The notes under the pieces: generated by a model
Seen by the model: only the letters and a program-made list of their open reading frames with translations
Database searches by the model: none
What the model was told of the DNA's origin: nothing
Assembly: GCF_007846085.1 (NCBI RefSeq)
Contig: NZ_VOEJ01000001.1
Location: forward strand, 744,001 to 808,000
DNA: 64,000 nucleotides
Source: Mucilaginibacter pallidiroseus
GTDB taxonomy: Bacteria > Bacteroidota > Bacteroidia > Sphingobacteriales > Sphingobacteriaceae
Reading direction: 5' to 3'
Position numbers and translations under genes: made by a program
In this document: positions 55,431 to 64,000 of the stretch, piece after piece
How positions within the stretch are numbered: position 1 is the first letter of the stretch
Layout of the letters: every line of letters starts with the position of its first letter

Positions 55431-56903
55431 ATGTTTAATAAAAACTATAAATACGCATTTGTTATAAGTACATGTGCGGTGTTGATGATCACGCAGGGCT
55501 GTAAAAAAAGCTTTTTGGATGTGCCGCCACAGGCACAGCAACCCAGCGAAGAATTCTTTAAAACACAAGACGACGCTACTAAAGCGGTAAACTCTATATA
55601 CGGTAATTTACGCGAGTGGAAACAAACAGCTTTTGCGCCAATGGCGGTTGAAAGCTTAGGGTCTGACGAAACAGAAAAAGGCAGCACCCCAGGCGATGCA
55701 AGCTTCATGAATGCATATGACAACTTTACCGTTACCGCAACCGATGGCCAGCTACAGGACTTCTGGAACGGACAATATCAAAGCATAAACCTATGTAACC
55801 AGGTGCTTGATAATGTGCCAAACATTACCATGGATGCCAATCTCAAAAACCGCTACCTGGCTGAGGCCAAATTTGTACGGGCCTACAATTATTTCAGATT
55901 AGTGCGTGCTTTTGGTGATGTGGTACTTCGCGAACATGTGGCCAAAGATGCCAGCGAGTACAACTTGCCGCGTACAGCCAAAGCACAGGTATGGGCCTTT
56001 ATTGAAAAAGACCTAACCGAGGCAGCAGCAGTATTACCGCAAAGCTACGGCTCAAACGATGTTGGCCGTGCTACTAAAGGTGCAGCATTGTCGTTACATG
56101 CAAAAGTGGCCATGTACCAACAAAAATGGGCTGATGTATTGACTTACACCAACCAGGTTATGGGCATGGGTTATTCACTTTTTCCTGATTTCGAAAAATC
56201 TTTCAGGATAGCTAATGAAAACAATTCGGAGTCGGTGTTTGAAATTCAATGCCAAAACCTGGCAGCTATTCCGGGTGCATCAACAAGCCAGTATTCGCAA
56301 ATTCAGGGTGTGCCGGGCAACCTAAATTTAGGATGGGGCTTTAATGTACCTACGGATGCCTTGGTAGCAGCTTTTGAACCTGGCGATCCGCGTATGGATG
56401 CCACAATTATTTTCCGTGGCGAAACCACTCCACAAGGAGATGTAATTGAGCTGACCGGGCCAAACCCAAGGTACAACCAAAAATCATACGTACCTAAAAG
56501 CGTTCCGTTTACATCAAATCAAGGTGAAGATCAAAATGTGCGTGTTATCCGTTTTGCCGAGGTTTTACTGATGAACGCCGAAGCTGCTAATGAAACCGGT
56601 AACCCGACTCTTGCGCTTGCATCCCTTGAGCGTGTTAGGGCGCGTGCACGTGGCAACAATGCAAATATATTACCTCGTGTTACGGTAACAGATCAAACTG
56701 CTTTACGTAATGCTATCTGGCATGAACGCCAGGTGGAACTGGCAATGGAGTTTGACCGTTATTTCGACGTAATTCGTCAGGGCCGTGCAGCAGCCGTATT
56801 TGGCCCTAAAGGCTGGAAGGCCAACAAAAACGAAGTTTGGCCTATCCCGCAAAACGAGATCGACCTTTCTGCAGGAGTATTAACACAAAACGCCGGTTAC
56901 TAA
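55431..56903 (+). CDS. SusD/RagB-type surface glycan-binding lipoprotein
   Basis: 490 residues with a lipoprotein signal (lipobox ITQGC, Cys24). SusD landmarks follow: SFLDVPPQAQQPSEEFFKTQDDATKAVNSIYG, QYQSINLCNQVLDNVP, LAEAKFVRAYNYFRLVRAFGDV, and near the end VRVIRFAEVLLMNAEAANE and WHERQVELAMEFDRYFDVIRQG. The TPR-like helices and the C-terminal WPIPQNEID text fit RagB/SusD. It caps the SusC channel on the cell surface and binds the incoming glycan. A LamG lipoprotein gene follows at 56922, 18 nt away, in the position SusE/F proteins take. Confidence 0.94.
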   Translation: MFNKNYKYAFVISTCAVLMITQGCKKSFLDVPPQAQQPSEEFFKTQDDATKAVNSIYGNLREWKQTAFAPMAVESLGSDETEKGSTPGDASFMNAYDNFTVTATDGQLQDFWNGQYQSINLCNQVLDNVPNITMDANLKNRYLAEAKFVRAYNYFRLVRAFGDVVLREHVAKDASEYNLPRTAKAQVWAFIEKDLTEAAAVLPQSYGSNDVGRATKGAALSLHAKVAMYQQKWADVLTYTNQVMGMGYSLFPDFEKSFRIANENNSESVFEIQCQNLAAIPGASTSQYSQIQGVPGNLNLGWGFNVPTDALVAAFEPGDPRMDATIIFRGETTPQGDVIELTGPNPRYNQKSYVPKSVPFTSNQGEDQNVRVIRFAEVLLMNAEAANETGNPTLALASLERVRARARGNNANILPRVTVTDQTALRNAIWHERQVELAMEFDRYFDVIRQGRAAAVFGPKGWKANKNEVWPIPQNEIDLSAGVLTQNAGY

Positions 56904-56921
56904 TAATTTACATTGATCATC

Positions 56922-57755
56922 ATGAGAAAATTACACATACAATTGATGGCCCTTGCGCTTATTGGAGCCGGGGTATCATCATGCCAAAAAAAGTTCGACG
57001 CTTCATCATATGCGCCACCGCTTGATATTGGCGGTTATACCAGCGCCGCAGGCGTAGCAACATCGAACTTGGTGGCACACTGGTCGTTCGATAATAATTT
57101 GATTGACAGCGTATCAAAAAATACCGGTACGGCTACAGGCACAACCTTCAACGCCGGTGTAAAGGGTGCCGCACTACAGGGCGCAAACAATGCATGGGTC
57201 TTAACAGATCCGTCAACCGCGGTTAGCGGTTTAAAAAGCTTTACGCTTACCGAGTGGGTTAACACACCTCCACCATCTACAGGGGTTATCGGCCTGTTTA
57301 GCTTGGTTAACACCACACAGTTTTGGGGTAATCTTGAAATTTTTATCGAGAACGGCAGTACCAATGATAATGGTAAGCTAAGAATACACATGTTTAACGG
57401 TACCGATGACAAAACGTATTCTGTTGACGGCATTACAAACCTGTTTGACAAGTTTGTTAACATTGGTGTGTCGTACGATCAAGCATCAGGTGTTTGCAAA
57501 CTTTACGTGAATGGCTCAAGGGTTAACCAGGGTACTGTTGGCGGTTTAACCGGTCCGTTAAACTTTAAGAATACGGGTAAAATTGTATTTGGCTGCGTGC
57601 AGTTCATGACCAGCCCGAGCCAAACCACATCGCACGGTGCCGAACCATGGGCAAGTTACCTTACCGGAAAGCTTGACGAGATAAGGATATACGACAAGGC
57701 ACTTACCGACCTTGAAGTAAGCGCAATTGTGAAACTCGAAGGCAGAGGAAAATAA
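56922..57755 (+). CDS. LamG/concanavalin A-like surface lipoprotein
   Basis: 277 residues from the ATG at 56922. It has a lipoprotein signal with lipobox GVSSC and a mature part forming a LamG/laminin-G jelly roll: LVAHWSFDNNLIDSVSKNTGTATG, KSFTLTEWVNTP, WGNLEIFIENGS, VNIGVSYDQASGVCKLYVNG and ASYLTGKLDEIRIYDKALTD. LamG domains of this kind bind carbohydrate, so it is probably a surface glycan-binding protein. No catalytic residues are recognised. It lies 18 nt after susD; a terminator hairpin follows 14 nt after its stop. Confidence 0.84.
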   Translation: MRKLHIQLMALALIGAGVSSCQKKFDASSYAPPLDIGGYTSAAGVATSNLVAHWSFDNNLIDSVSKNTGTATGTTFNAGVKGAALQGANNAWVLTDPSTAVSGLKSFTLTEWVNTPPPSTGVIGLFSLVNTTQFWGNLEIFIENGSTNDNGKLRIHMFNGTDDKTYSVDGITNLFDKFVNIGVSYDQASGVCKLYVNGSRVNQGTVGGLTGPLNFKNTGKIVFGCVQFMTSPSQTTSHGAEPWASYLTGKLDEIRIYDKALTDLEVSAIVKLEGRGK

Positions 57756-57768
57756 CCTGTAAAATAAA

Positions 57769-57803
57769 ATGGGTTGCCCGGGCTTACCAGGCAACCCATT
57801 TTT
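57769..57803 (+). terminator. Rho-independent terminator inside the polysaccharide locus
   Basis: ATGGGTTGCC (57769-57778) pairs perfectly with GGCAACCCAT (57790-57799), and TTTTTA follows. It stands between the LamG gene and the first GH144-like gene, so downstream genes depend on read-through or on their own promoter. Confidence 0.8.
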
Positions 57804-57846
57804 ATGGCTGCGTACTACACCGGGCGAAGCCAAAAGCCATAATAAA

Positions 57847-59523
57847 ATGAATAAATTTAACATATACATCGGCCTGTGTCTGTTGCTTACCTTGTTTGCC
57901 TGTAGTAAAGGCAGCACCCCTGCACCCACCGGGCCGGTAACACCTGCTCCAGTACCCGGTTCTTTTAGTTTTAACGCCTTAAAGGTAAACGGAACATTTA
58001 ACGGGTTTAATTATGTGAACGTTAACAACACGCCTGTTATAAAGCTTTCGTTCTCCACTGTTTTGGATCGCAACTCAGTAGCGGGTGCCGTCACATTAAA
58101 AAACAAAGCAGGTGCAGCGGTAAATTTTACGACGGCTTATGAAAATGGAGATAGTTCGGTGGTAATTACACCAACGCTTGATTATATTACCAAGTACTCG
58201 GTTGATGTGAATACCGGCCTCAAATCAAAATCAGGTGGCGACTTGCAGTCGGCATTAAACGTGCAGCTAACTACAGCTATAAACCCAGCAGATAAATTTC
58301 CGATCATCAGCGATAACGAATTGCTTGATCTTATACAGAAACAAACCCTTAAATACTTTTATGATTTTGGGCACCCCACAAGCGGCTTAGCACGCGAGCG
58401 CAATACCTCCGGCGATATCGTTACTACCGGTGGATCCGGCTTTGGTATCATGGCGATTGTAGCGGGTATAAACCGAGGTTTCATCAGTCGCGCCGACGGC
58501 CTTGCGCGTTTGCAGAAAATGGTTGGCTTTTTAAAAAACAACGCAGCTAAGTTTCATGGCGCTTTCCCGCATTGGCTAAACGGTGCCACGGGTGCGGTAC
58601 AACCATTCAGTACGCTTGATAATGGCGCTGACTTAATAGAAACTTCTTTTTTAATGCAAGGCCTGCTTACGGCACGTCAGTATTTTAACGGGCAGGGAGC
58701 AGATGAAACAGCGCTTCGTGCAGACATCAACACACTTTGGAATGGTGTTGAATGGGACTGGTTCAGGCAAAATGGGCAAAATACGCTTTACTGGCATTGG
58801 AGCCCTAATAATGCCTGGGCAATAAACATGAAAATAACCGGCTGGAACGAAGGCTTAATTGCCTACGTGCTTGGCGCTTCATCAAATACACACGCTATCC
58901 CTAAGGCTGTTTATGATAACGGCTGGGCGGGCAACGGTAGCATGCGTAATGGTGCCTCATACTATGGCATACCCCTTCCACTTGGCCCGCCACAGGGCGG
59001 TCCGCTATTCTTTGCACATTATTCGTTCTTGGGTATCAATCCCAATGGGCTGAGCGACGCATACGCCGATTATGGCGTACAAAACAAAGCGCACAGCCTA
59101 ATTAATTATAACTATTGCGTAGCCAATCCAAACAATAAAAATGGCTACGGTGCATCATGCTGGGGGCTTACCGCAAGTGATATCGAAAACGGTTACACAG
59201 CCAGTTCCCCAACCAATGATGTTGGCGTAATTGCTCCCACCGCAGCTATTGCATCTTTACCTTACACCCCTACCGAATCAATGGCAGCATTGCGCTTTTT
59301 TTACTATAAACTTGGCGACAAAATGTGGGGCCAATATGGTTTTTATGATGCCTTCAATTTAACCGACCCATGGTTTGCAACTTCAACGCTGGCTATTGAC
59401 CAGGGGCCGCAAATAGTAATGATTGAGAATTACCGCAGCGGCCTGCTATGGAACCTTTTTATGAGCTGCCCGGAAATAAAAACAGGCATGAAAAACCTCG
59501 GCTTCAACAGCCCAAACCTGTAA
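57847..59523 (+). CDS. Glycoamylase-domain (PF10091/GH144-like) lipoprotein with Ig-like N-domain
   Basis: 558 residues from the ATG at 57847, which gives a lipoprotein signal (TLFAC). Residues about 35-145 look like a bacterial Ig-like domain. The catalytic part starts near LLDLIQKQTLKYFYDFGHPTSGLARER and continues with VTTGGSGFGIMA, FPHWLNGATG, YWHWSPNNAWAIN, GASCWGLTASD and QIVMIENYRSGLLWNLFMSCPEI. This is the family typified by the Chitinophaga endo-beta-1,2-glucanase (GH144). An earlier in-frame start would add a stretch overlapping the terminator. It shares about half its residues with the next protein, so the pair is a tandem duplicate with divergent N-termini. Substrate is inferred. 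Confidence 0.83.
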   Translation: MNKFNIYIGLCLLLTLFACSKGSTPAPTGPVTPAPVPGSFSFNALKVNGTFNGFNYVNVNNTPVIKLSFSTVLDRNSVAGAVTLKNKAGAAVNFTTAYENGDSSVVITPTLDYITKYSVDVNTGLKSKSGGDLQSALNVQLTTAINPADKFPIISDNELLDLIQKQTLKYFYDFGHPTSGLARERNTSGDIVTTGGSGFGIMAIVAGINRGFISRADGLARLQKMVGFLKNNAAKFHGAFPHWLNGATGAVQPFSTLDNGADLIETSFLMQGLLTARQYFNGQGADETALRADINTLWNGVEWDWFRQNGQNTLYWHWSPNNAWAINMKITGWNEGLIAYVLGASSNTHAIPKAVYDNGWAGNGSMRNGASYYGIPLPLGPPQGGPLFFAHYSFLGINPNGLSDAYADYGVQNKAHSLINYNYCVANPNNKNGYGASCWGLTASDIENGYTASSPTNDVGVIAPTAAIASLPYTPTESMAALRFFYYKLGDKMWGQYGFYDAFNLTDPWFATSTLAIDQGPQIVMIENYRSGLLWNLFMSCPEIKTGMKNLGFNSPNL

Positions 59524-59531
59524 TAATAAAA

Positions 59532-60881
59532 ATGAAAAAACTACTGATACTTACCTTAACATCACTTATTGGCTATATTGGCTTTGCACAAAAGGCCGCA
59601 AAAAATACCCACGTTATAAAACCCGTTGGTATCATCAAAAATCTGACTGATAGCGCCCTGCTTGACGTGGTTCAAAAGCAAACCTTCCGCTACTTTTGGG
59701 ATTTTGGGCATCCGGTAAGCGGACTGGCCCGCGAGCGCAGCAACACCTCTTTTGACTATGGCAACGAAGTGGTTACAACAGGCGGCTCAGGCTTTGGCAT
59801 TATGGCACTCATAGCAGCAGACAGCCGCAGATTTATACCGCATGATAAAGCAGTAGACCGTATGGTGAAGATGGTTAATTTTTTGTACAAAGCTGATGCC
59901 TACCACGGCGTATTTCCCCATTGGCTAAATGGCGAAACAGGGAAAACCATTCGCTTTGGCCGTAAAGATGATGGTGGCGACCTGGTTGAAACTGCCTATC
60001 TTTTCCAGGGCCTTTTATGCGCCAAACAATACTTCAAGGCCGATACACCGAAAGAGCGCCGCATACGCGACGTGATCAGCTGGCTATGGAACGAAATTGA
60101 ATGGGATTTTTATACACGCGATGGTCGTGATAACCTCTACTGGCACTGGAGCCCGAACAACGGCTGGGCCATGAACTTTCCCATTCGCGGATTTAATGAG
60201 TGCCTGATAACGTATATTCTTGCCGCATCCGCCGACCGTTATCCTGTTTCGGCTTCAGTGTACCATCGCGGGTGGGCCCAAAGCGATTTCTTTAAAAACG
60301 GTAATACCTATTATGGCTATAAGCTGCCTCTGGGTTTTGCTTACGGTGGTCCGCTGTTCTTCTCACAATATTCCTTCCTTGGCTTAAACCCTAAGGGACT
60401 TACAGACCGCTATGCTGATTACTGGGAACAAAACCGAAATCATACCCTAATTAACAGGGCTTATTGCCTGGATAACCCTAAAAAGTTTAAAGGCTATGGC
60501 GAAAACTGTTGGGGATTAACAGCAAGCGACAATTACGAAGGTTATAATGCCCATGCTCCCGATAATGATTTAGGTGTTATCACGCCTACTGCTGCTATAT
60601 CAGCTTTCCCTTATACGCCTGAATATTCTATGAAAGCCCTTCGCCATTTTTATTATGATCTTGGCGACAAGATATGGGGCGAATATGGTTTTACCGATGC
60701 CTTTAGCGAAACCAAAAACTGGTATGCAAAATCATACCTTGCAATTGACCAGGGGCCCGAAATTGTGATGATTGAAAACTATCGCAGCGGCCTTTTATGG
60801 AATTTATTTATGAGCTGCCCCGAAATACAACGCGGCCTCAAAAAACTTGATTTTAAAAGCCCGGCATTGGCAAAAAATTAA
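59532..60881 (+). CDS. Glycoamylase-domain (PF10091/GH144-like) exported enzyme
   Basis: 449 residues from the ATG at 59532, with a signal peptide (MKKLLILTLTSLIGYIGFAQ) and no lipobox, so probably periplasmic. The catalytic domain repeats its neighbour in order: LLDVVQKQTFRYFWDFGHPVSGLARER, VVTTGGSGFGIMALIA, FPHWLNGETG, WHWSPNNGWAMNF, GFNECLITYIL, NCWGLTASDN and MIENYRSGLLWNLFMSCPEI. The Ig-like part is missing. The two proteins could cleave long glycan at the surface and shorter glycan in the periplasm. The start lies 8 nt after the previous stop, with a strong terminator 50 nt past the stop. Confidence 0.83.
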   Translation: MKKLLILTLTSLIGYIGFAQKAAKNTHVIKPVGIIKNLTDSALLDVVQKQTFRYFWDFGHPVSGLARERSNTSFDYGNEVVTTGGSGFGIMALIAADSRRFIPHDKAVDRMVKMVNFLYKADAYHGVFPHWLNGETGKTIRFGRKDDGGDLVETAYLFQGLLCAKQYFKADTPKERRIRDVISWLWNEIEWDFYTRDGRDNLYWHWSPNNGWAMNFPIRGFNECLITYILAASADRYPVSASVYHRGWAQSDFFKNGNTYYGYKLPLGFAYGGPLFFSQYSFLGLNPKGLTDRYADYWEQNRNHTLINRAYCLDNPKKFKGYGENCWGLTASDNYEGYNAHAPDNDLGVITPTAAISAFPYTPEYSMKALRHFYYDLGDKIWGEYGFTDAFSETKNWYAKSYLAIDQGPEIVMIENYRSGLLWNLFMSCPEIQRGLKKLDFKSPALAKN

Positions 60882-61258
60882 TGTGCATTAAGATCTAATA
60901 TTTTTAGTCAATGGTACCTTAAATTCTTGTCAGCGCATCTTCCTAATATGGAGGATGCGCTGTTTTTTATATGCAACAAGATTATCATCTTCGCAGGTAC
61001 CACATAAAAAGTTTTGTGGCAATCTCTGCTCCTGATTGAAATCTGTCCAGTTGTTAAATGCGACTTTCTGTCAAGCATGTTAAAGACAGAATATCAATTT
61101 CATCTGCATTAAACCAATAATTTAATCAGCAATTTTACTATTAATTACATTGTTTTAGCGTTAAGGAAACAAAAAGTAATTTGTTAAAGATGGCTAAACA
61201 AAAAACTAAAATGTAAGTTGATGATACTGGTCACTTTAATTTTATGTGATCGTATATA
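60882..61258. other. 377-nt gap after the polysaccharide locus
   Basis: Contains the strong terminator at 60931-60968, then about 290 AT-rich nt leading to the LOV kinase gene. No gene, consensus -7 match or other structured element was found. Confidence 0.5.
60931..60968 (+). terminator. Rho-independent terminator closing the polysaccharide locus
   Basis: CAGCGCATCTTCC (60931-60943) pairs with GGAGGATGCGCTG (60950-60962), 12 pairs and one G-T wobble, followed by six T residues. Confidence 0.9.
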
Positions 61259-62806
61259 ATGAACGACAACCAATTTGGCGAGCTAATAACCGGTACTGGG
61301 TCTACTGAAAGTTTGGAGCTGCTTAAAGCAGCATTAGATTCAAGTGTGTCGGGTATAATCATTACAGATAACCGCCTGCCCGACAATCCAATAGTTTACT
61401 GCAACGCATCTTTCGAACGAATTTCTGGCTACAGCAGGCCTGAAATTATTGGCCACAACTGCCGCTTTTTACAGGCAAGAGATCGGAAACAACCCGAACG
61501 CCAAATGCTAAAGGAGGCTATTGTCGAAGGAAAAACTGTGAATGTTGAGATCAGGAATTATACGAAAGACGGCACCCTTTTCTGGAACGAACTATATGTA
61601 TCCCCGATAAAAAATGCTGAAGGGCAGGTAACACATTTTGTGGGCGTTCAGCATGATGTTACCAGACGTAAAAACGCCGAGCATACCCTGCGCAACGAAC
61701 GCGAGCTTATCGAACAAACCGTAAAGCAACGCACCCTTTCGCTTGAGCAAACACGCGAATACCTCGAAAGTATTATACAAACCGTTAGGGAAAGCTTACT
61801 GGTATTGGACGCTGAGTTTCGGGTAATGACAGCAAATCAGCACTTTCTTAAGACGTTTAAAGTTGATAGATCGGAAACTATAGGCCAGAACTTATTTAAC
61901 CTTGGAAACGGGCAGTGGGATATTGACCGTTTAAAAGAGCTGCTTAATGATATATTACCTACAAATAATCCTGTACTGGACTTTGAGGTAGAGCATGATT
62001 TCCCTCATATCGGCAGGAAGCTGATGCTGCTGAATGCCTACCGTATAGAGCTTGAAGGCGAGTTTAAAGACAGGATACTATTATCTATTGAAGACATTAC
62101 CGAACGCCGGGCAATAGAAGTAAGAAAAGATGATTTCCTTTCTGTTGCCAGCCATGAATTAAAAACGCCGTTAACTACCGTAAAAGGATACGTTCAGGTT
62201 ATAAACCATATGCTGAGCGAGCAAAGCGGCGATAAGTTAAAGGAAATAGTTGGCAAAACAAGTACGCAGATTGACCGTCTGAACAAGTTGATTGCCGAAC
62301 TGCTTGACGTATCAAAAATACAATCGGGTAACCTGGAGATACACCGTGATGTCTTTGATTTTGACAAGATGGTTAAAGAGGTTATTGAAAACATCCAATC
62401 GGTATCGCCAAACCATACTATAAAGCTTTCCGGCGCAACAAATGTGACGTATAGCGGCGACGAATCGCAGCTTACGCAGGTAATTAGTAACCTGTTATCT
62501 AACGCAATTAAATACTCGCCAGATCATCAGGAAATATCGGTTTACCTGTCGGTAATAAGCGGTTACCTTAAATTTTCGGTTAGCGACCAGGGTTTGGGAA
62601 TAAACCAAAATGACCAGGCAAAAATCTTCGAACGATTTTACAGGGTAAGCAACATACAAAAGAAATATCCGGGCATGGGTATAGGCTTATACGTATGCGA
62701 ACAAATTATTAAACAACATAAAGGCGATTTATGGGTGGACAGCGAAGAAAATAAAGGTTCCACATTCAGCTTTACTTTGCCCCTACTAAACGATGAATCA
62801 AAATAA
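61259..62806 (+). CDS. LOV-domain blue-light sensor histidine kinase
   Basis: 515 residues, no membrane helix. The first domain (about 20-135) is a LOV domain: photoactive C68 in GHNCRFLQ, with the flavin contacts N100, N110 (FWNEL) and Q131 (GVQHD) all present. A coiled coil follows, then a second PAS domain (about 175-285), HisKA with H299 (ASHELKTP) and HATPase with NLLSNAIKYSP, DQGLGINQNDQAKIFERFYR and a GxGIGLYV motif. Blue light should form a flavin-cysteinyl adduct and change kinase activity. The stop overlaps the start of the receiver gene (TAATG), so that protein is its likely phosphate acceptor. Confidence 0.93.
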   Translation: MNDNQFGELITGTGSTESLELLKAALDSSVSGIIITDNRLPDNPIVYCNASFERISGYSRPEIIGHNCRFLQARDRKQPERQMLKEAIVEGKTVNVEIRNYTKDGTLFWNELYVSPIKNAEGQVTHFVGVQHDVTRRKNAEHTLRNERELIEQTVKQRTLSLEQTREYLESIIQTVRESLLVLDAEFRVMTANQHFLKTFKVDRSETIGQNLFNLGNGQWDIDRLKELLNDILPTNNPVLDFEVEHDFPHIGRKLMLLNAYRIELEGEFKDRILLSIEDITERRAIEVRKDDFLSVASHELKTPLTTVKGYVQVINHMLSEQSGDKLKEIVGKTSTQIDRLNKLIAELLDVSKIQSGNLEIHRDVFDFDKMVKEVIENIQSVSPNHTIKLSGATNVTYSGDESQLTQVISNLLSNAIKYSPDHQEISVYLSVISGYLKFSVSDQGLGINQNDQAKIFERFYRVSNIQKKYPGMGIGLYVCEQIIKQHKGDLWVDSEENKGSTFSFTLPLLNDESK

Positions 62807-63171
62807 TGGATAAGAAAAAAATTCTTATTTGTGACGACGATGCGGGCATTGTCGATATGGCTCAGCTGATACTTGAGATGAATGATTTTGAGGCAATAGG
62901 CGAAACCAACAGCTTAAAATTATACGACAGGATCAAGACCGAACATCCGGATCTGATCATAATTGACCTGTGGATGCCTGTATTATCCGGCGATCAGATA
63001 CTTAAAAGACTGAAGAGTGATGAACACTTTAAGTCGATACCTGTAATGGCCATTTCGGCCAGTAATGATGGTTACCAGATAGCTATGCAGGCAGGCGCAA
63101 ACAGGTTTATAAGTAAGCCTTTTGAAATGGATGAGTTTGTGAAAGCTGCGCATGAGATGGTTGCGCATTGA
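62806..63171 (+). CDS. Single-domain response regulator paired with the LOV kinase
   Basis: 121 residues of receiver domain only: acidic DDD at 10-12, phosphoacceptor D54 (IIIDLWMP), ISAS and SKPFE at the switch positions. Translation is coupled to the LOV kinase by a TAATG overlap, so it is its cognate partner. No output domain means the downstream target is another protein. It resembles the receivers at 38050 and 38516 in being output-free. Confidence 0.92.
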   Translation: MDKKKILICDDDAGIVDMAQLILEMNDFEAIGETNSLKLYDRIKTEHPDLIIIDLWMPVLSGDQILKRLKSDEHFKSIPVMAISASNDGYQIAMQAGANRFISKPFEMDEFVKAAHEMVAH

Positions 63172-63212
63172 TAGAGCAAGCCTGTATTTATATTTTGAGC
63201 GTTTAAAACCAG

Positions 63213-64000
63213 TTGAGCAGCGCGCTGTTTAATTTACAAATCCTGGTTTTGCGCATTCTAAAGTTACACATACACCATTTAATTATTTTAGGCTTTGCAT
63301 TAGCGAAAGTGTTACTGCATTTTGCAGCAAACGCCAACTATGGTGTCCATGCAGACGAGCTATACTATATTGCCATGGCTGAACACCTGCAATGGGGCTA
63401 TTATGACAATGGCCCTTTTATTGTGTGGATGGTAAAGCTATCGGCCATGCTATTTGGCTCATCTACTTTTGCCTGGCGGGTTTTACCTACGCTGATATCT
63501 GCAGCTACCATCGTGCTTACAGGGCAGCTTACCAAACGCCTGGGCGGCAATACATTTGCCATCGTCGTCTCCTGTACAGCTATGCTTTGTTCGCCGGCAT
63601 TTACTGCCATGGGTTACCTGCTGCAACCCGCCGCTTTTGACCAGTTTTTTTGGACAGCAATTGCATTTTGTATGGTATATTACACCACAAGCAAACGTCC
63701 TGTATACTTGTATGCATTTGCCATCTCACTGAGTTTGGGTGTGCTAAACAAACTGTCCATATTGTTATATGCCTGCGTGTGGTTATTCAATGTTAAAATT
63801 AATAGGCAAAACATTTGGTCTGTCATCCTTTCCGGCGGAATATTCATAATCGTTTTGTCACCATACCTCTTTTGGCAATACCAAAACGGATTCCCTGTTC
63901 TTCAGTACATGCGCGTAGTAACAAACAGGCATGTTTATCTAGGTGCGGGCGACTATCTTTTTCAACTACTGTTTTTCCATGGTGCCGCAATGGCTGTATG
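63213..64000 (+). CDS. GT39 (PMT/ArnT-like) membrane glycosyltransferase, 3' truncated by window
   Basis: Open frame from 63207 to the window end with no stop; about 262 residues visible. There is no ATG before the conserved region, so a TTG at 63213 (or TTG at 63249) is the likely start. After the first hydrophobic segment comes the acidic loop HADELYYIAMAEHLQWGYYDNGPF, the GT39 arrangement with the catalytic Asp-Glu, followed by FAWRVLPTLIS, GQLTKRLGG and several further helices. It probably transfers a sugar from a polyprenyl donor in the periplasm. The 42-nt gap to the receiver gene leaves room for co-transcription or a separate start. Confidence 0.83.
   Translation, partial: MSSALFNLQILVLRILKLHIHHLIILGFALAKVLLHFAANANYGVHADELYYIAMAEHLQWGYYDNGPFIVWMVKLSAMLFGSSTFAWRVLPTLISAATIVLTGQLTKRLGGNTFAIVVSCTAMLCSPAFTAMGYLLQPAAFDQFFWTAIAFCMVYYTTSKRPVYLYAFAISLSLGVLNKLSILLYACVWLFNVKINRQNIWSVILSGGIFIIVLSPYLFWQYQNGFPVLQYMRVVTNRHVYLGAGDYLFQLLFFHGAAMAV

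Noticed and set aside
63211..63230. Palindrome CAGCGCGCTG after the LOV receiver as a terminator
   Set aside because: No loop and no T-run; it also overlaps the likely start of the GT39 gene.

Overview
The window looks like chromosomal DNA of a Bacteroidota bacterium, most likely family Sphingobacteriaceae (Mucilaginibacter or Pedobacter-like). The reasons are a SusC/SusD pair with a propeller-type regulator, many lipoproteins and exported glycan enzymes, weak or absent Shine-Dalgarno sequences, a few TAnnTTTG -7-like elements, and moderate GC with AT-rich gaps. The genus is inference; no search was run. I saw no rRNA, tRNA, CRISPR array, insertion sequence or phage gene.

Layout. (1) 0.2-7 kb: envelope and exopolysaccharide genes: a PAP2 phosphatase, a CvpA-CAP fusion, a WecA/TagO-type initiating transferase, a GT2, a Wza-like export lipoprotein, a WcaF-like acetyltransferase and a large membrane protein. 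(2) 7-13.5 kb: a BamA-like barrel, a beta-helix protein, a winged-helix/coiled-coil membrane protein, ribose-5-phosphate isomerase A, a TolB-like propeller and pyruvate oxidase PoxB. (3) 13.9-21.8 kb: a compact alpha-glucan-to-trehalose operon, glgX-treZ-treY/malQ, whose last gene is a TreY-MalQ fusion. (4) 21.9-26.5 kb: a CinA-type amidohydrolase, two SDR oxidoreductases, an SMP-30-like protein and a PQQ-type sugar dehydrogenase. (5) 26.9-34.5 kb: a surface-glycan cluster (carbamoyltransferase, GT2, two GT9, GmhB, two GT4) in two converging operons. (6) 35-38 kb: an MFS transporter and an exported Gfo/Idh/MocA oxidoreductase. (7) 38-45 kb: two lone receiver proteins, a 1483-residue CheB-CheR-PAS-histidine kinase, and a phytochrome photosensory module with no output domain. 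(8) 45.2-49 kb: twin DUF421 proteins with zinc-ribbon tails, an exported TreS-like GH13 lipoprotein and small proteins. (9) 49-61 kb: a polysaccharide utilisation locus with regulator, SusC, SusD, a LamG lipoprotein and two GH144-like (PF10091) enzymes, which suggests beta-1,2-glucan as substrate. (10) 61-64 kb: a LOV blue-light histidine kinase, its receiver partner, and the start of a GT39 membrane glycosyltransferase cut by the window end.

The most notable points are the two photoreceptor systems about 18 kb apart (split phytochrome with CheB/CheR-kinase, and LOV kinase with receiver), the TreY-MalQ fusion, the DUF421 zinc-ribbon pair, and the probable beta-1,2-glucan locus with an internal terminator.
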